Below are positions 63,469-64,000 of a DNA stretch of 64,000 bases, piece after piece (position 1 is the stretch's first letter; each line of letters starts with the position of its first letter). Below the pieces are notes generated by a model, which was not told where the DNA came from, made no database searches, and saw only the letters and a program-made list of their open reading frames with translations. This DNA is from Planktothrix sp. PCC 11201 (GTDB lineage: Bacteria > Cyanobacteriota > Cyanobacteriia > Cyanobacteriales > Microcoleaceae): contig NZ_LT797688.1 of NCBI RefSeq assembly GCF_900009135.1, positions 713,660 to 777,659 on the forward strand, in the 5' to 3' direction. The position numbers were made by a program, and so were the translations under genes.

Positions 63469-63762
63469 ATGGCAGCCTGGTCAAGAGCGATATACCATCG
63501 TCAAAACGGAAGATATTACAAATACAAAGAATCTGGCTCGAATAAAGGCATTTTGGATGCTGATTCGGCGGACGCACTTGAAAAAGGAAATCCCAAATAC
63601 CATGATCACTTTTTTAAAAGAAGTGGTACTTGGTATGTGCAAACGAAAGTAGAGAATCGGCATCTTTTTGAAGAAATTAGTCCCAATATTAGCGGAGTTG
63701 AGCAAGTATCATCGGGTGAATATTTAGACTATTTATTTGATGAAATAAAAAGACTTGATTAG
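63469..63762 (+). CDS. Hypothetical protein
   Basis: A 97-residue protein that I do not recognise. The N-terminal part is basic and aromatic (SRAIYHRQNGRYYKYKES), and the rest is acidic with a Phe/Tyr-rich end. Two Trp/Tyr-rich strands (HDHFFKRSGTWYVQTKVE) suggest a small beta domain. It has a ribosome site GAGGA 9 bases before its ATG and is divergent from the STAND gene. Confidence 0.6.
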   Translation: MAAWSRAIYHRQNGRYYKYKESGSNKGILDADSADALEKGNPKYHDHFFKRSGTWYVQTKVENRHLFEEISPNISGVEQVSSGEYLDYLFDEIKRLD

Positions 63763-63905
63763 TTCATAATATCTTGTCATTAGGCAAGAAGAAGCCTGGC
63801 TCCAAATTTGTCAAAATATGGGGAATTTTAAGAGATATATGATCTATCAAATTCCTGATTATTAATGAACAAAAATTATCACCTGACATAGTGAGAGGAA
63901 GAATC

Positions 63906-64000
63906 ATGGTTGACCAGATCACAAGCAATGAATCTCTGTATGTAGTTCGTGATCTTATTGCCCCCATTGCCAATATCAATTTTTTTATCAAGCTGGGTGA
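63906..64000 (+). CDS. Partial gene continuing past window edge
   Basis: The first 31 codons (MVDQITSNESLYVVRDLIAP and on) from an ATG with GAGAGGAAG just upstream. The frame is open to the window end. It is too short for a family call. Confidence 0.55.
   Translation, partial: MVDQITSNESLYVVRDLIAPIANINFFIKLG

Overview
The window is a piece of a filamentous-type cyanobacterial chromosome. Three things point there. The octamer GCGATCGC (HIP1) recurs several dozen times, mostly inside genes. The gene families are cyanobacterial (CobN-type chelatase, CofG without F420 genes nearby, DUF3598, DUF1574, DHNA-CoA thioesterase, Uma2, serine/threonine kinases with TPRs, multi-domain hybrid histidine kinases). 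The intergenic gaps carry short tandem repeats and palindromes typical of Oscillatoria/Planktothrix/Microcystis-like genomes. No rRNA, CRISPR array or prophage is visible; there is one tRNA (Cys).

Layout. 0-8 kb: dienelactone hydrolase, GntR regulator, nitroreductase, a bitopic membrane protein with helical repeats, prolyl oligopeptidase, CofG and tRNA-Cys. 8-11 kb is an accessory AT-rich patch without HIP1: a frameshifted small gene translationally coupled to a second small gene, then a GATC-type (DpnM-like) methyltransferase with a PD-(D/E)xK nuclease. It shares a divergent promoter region with the next block. 11-19.5 kb is one signalling operon: a 2023-residue Ser/Thr kinase-AAA-GAF-histidine kinase-receiver protein and a REC-GAF-HK-REC hybrid kinase. 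19.6-24 kb: Tat-exported phosphoesterase, a HEPN-RNase III fusion, an antitoxin-like remnant abutting an internally deleted IS701-type element, and thioredoxin. 24-40 kb is mostly housekeeping: TopA, NAD kinase, a Uma2 nuclease, DUF1574 lipoprotein, CobN, cupin, a dead nucleotide cyclase fragment, alpha-amylase and AspRS.

39.5-42 kb holds a compact phosphorelay set (REC-HK, NarL-type regulator, Hpt). 42-46.6 kb holds small membrane and housekeeping genes: TMEM14, a DUF815 ATPase, TerB-like, DHNA-CoA thioesterase, holin-4-like and a coiled-coil protein. 46.7-52.8 kb is a two-gene operon of a double histidine kinase (HK-REC-PASx3-HK-REC) followed by a PAS-GAF protein with an unassigned C-terminal domain. 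53-57.6 kb: DUF1232, SAM hydrolase, DUF3598, RtcB and GNAT.

57.7-64 kb is the most unusual area. On the minus strand a STAND/NB-ARC NTPase with an N-terminal vMAP-like region overlaps a Ser/Thr kinase-TM-TPR gene. Further on lie a free-standing vMAP-type HTH protein and an exported TPR protein. A tiny secreted peptide gene sits between the two pairs on the plus strand. The STAND promoter region contains four GATC sites in 39 bp. This looks like a conflict/signalling island. Together with the HEPN-RNase III fusion and the GATC restriction-modification locus, it is the best candidate for under-described biology here.
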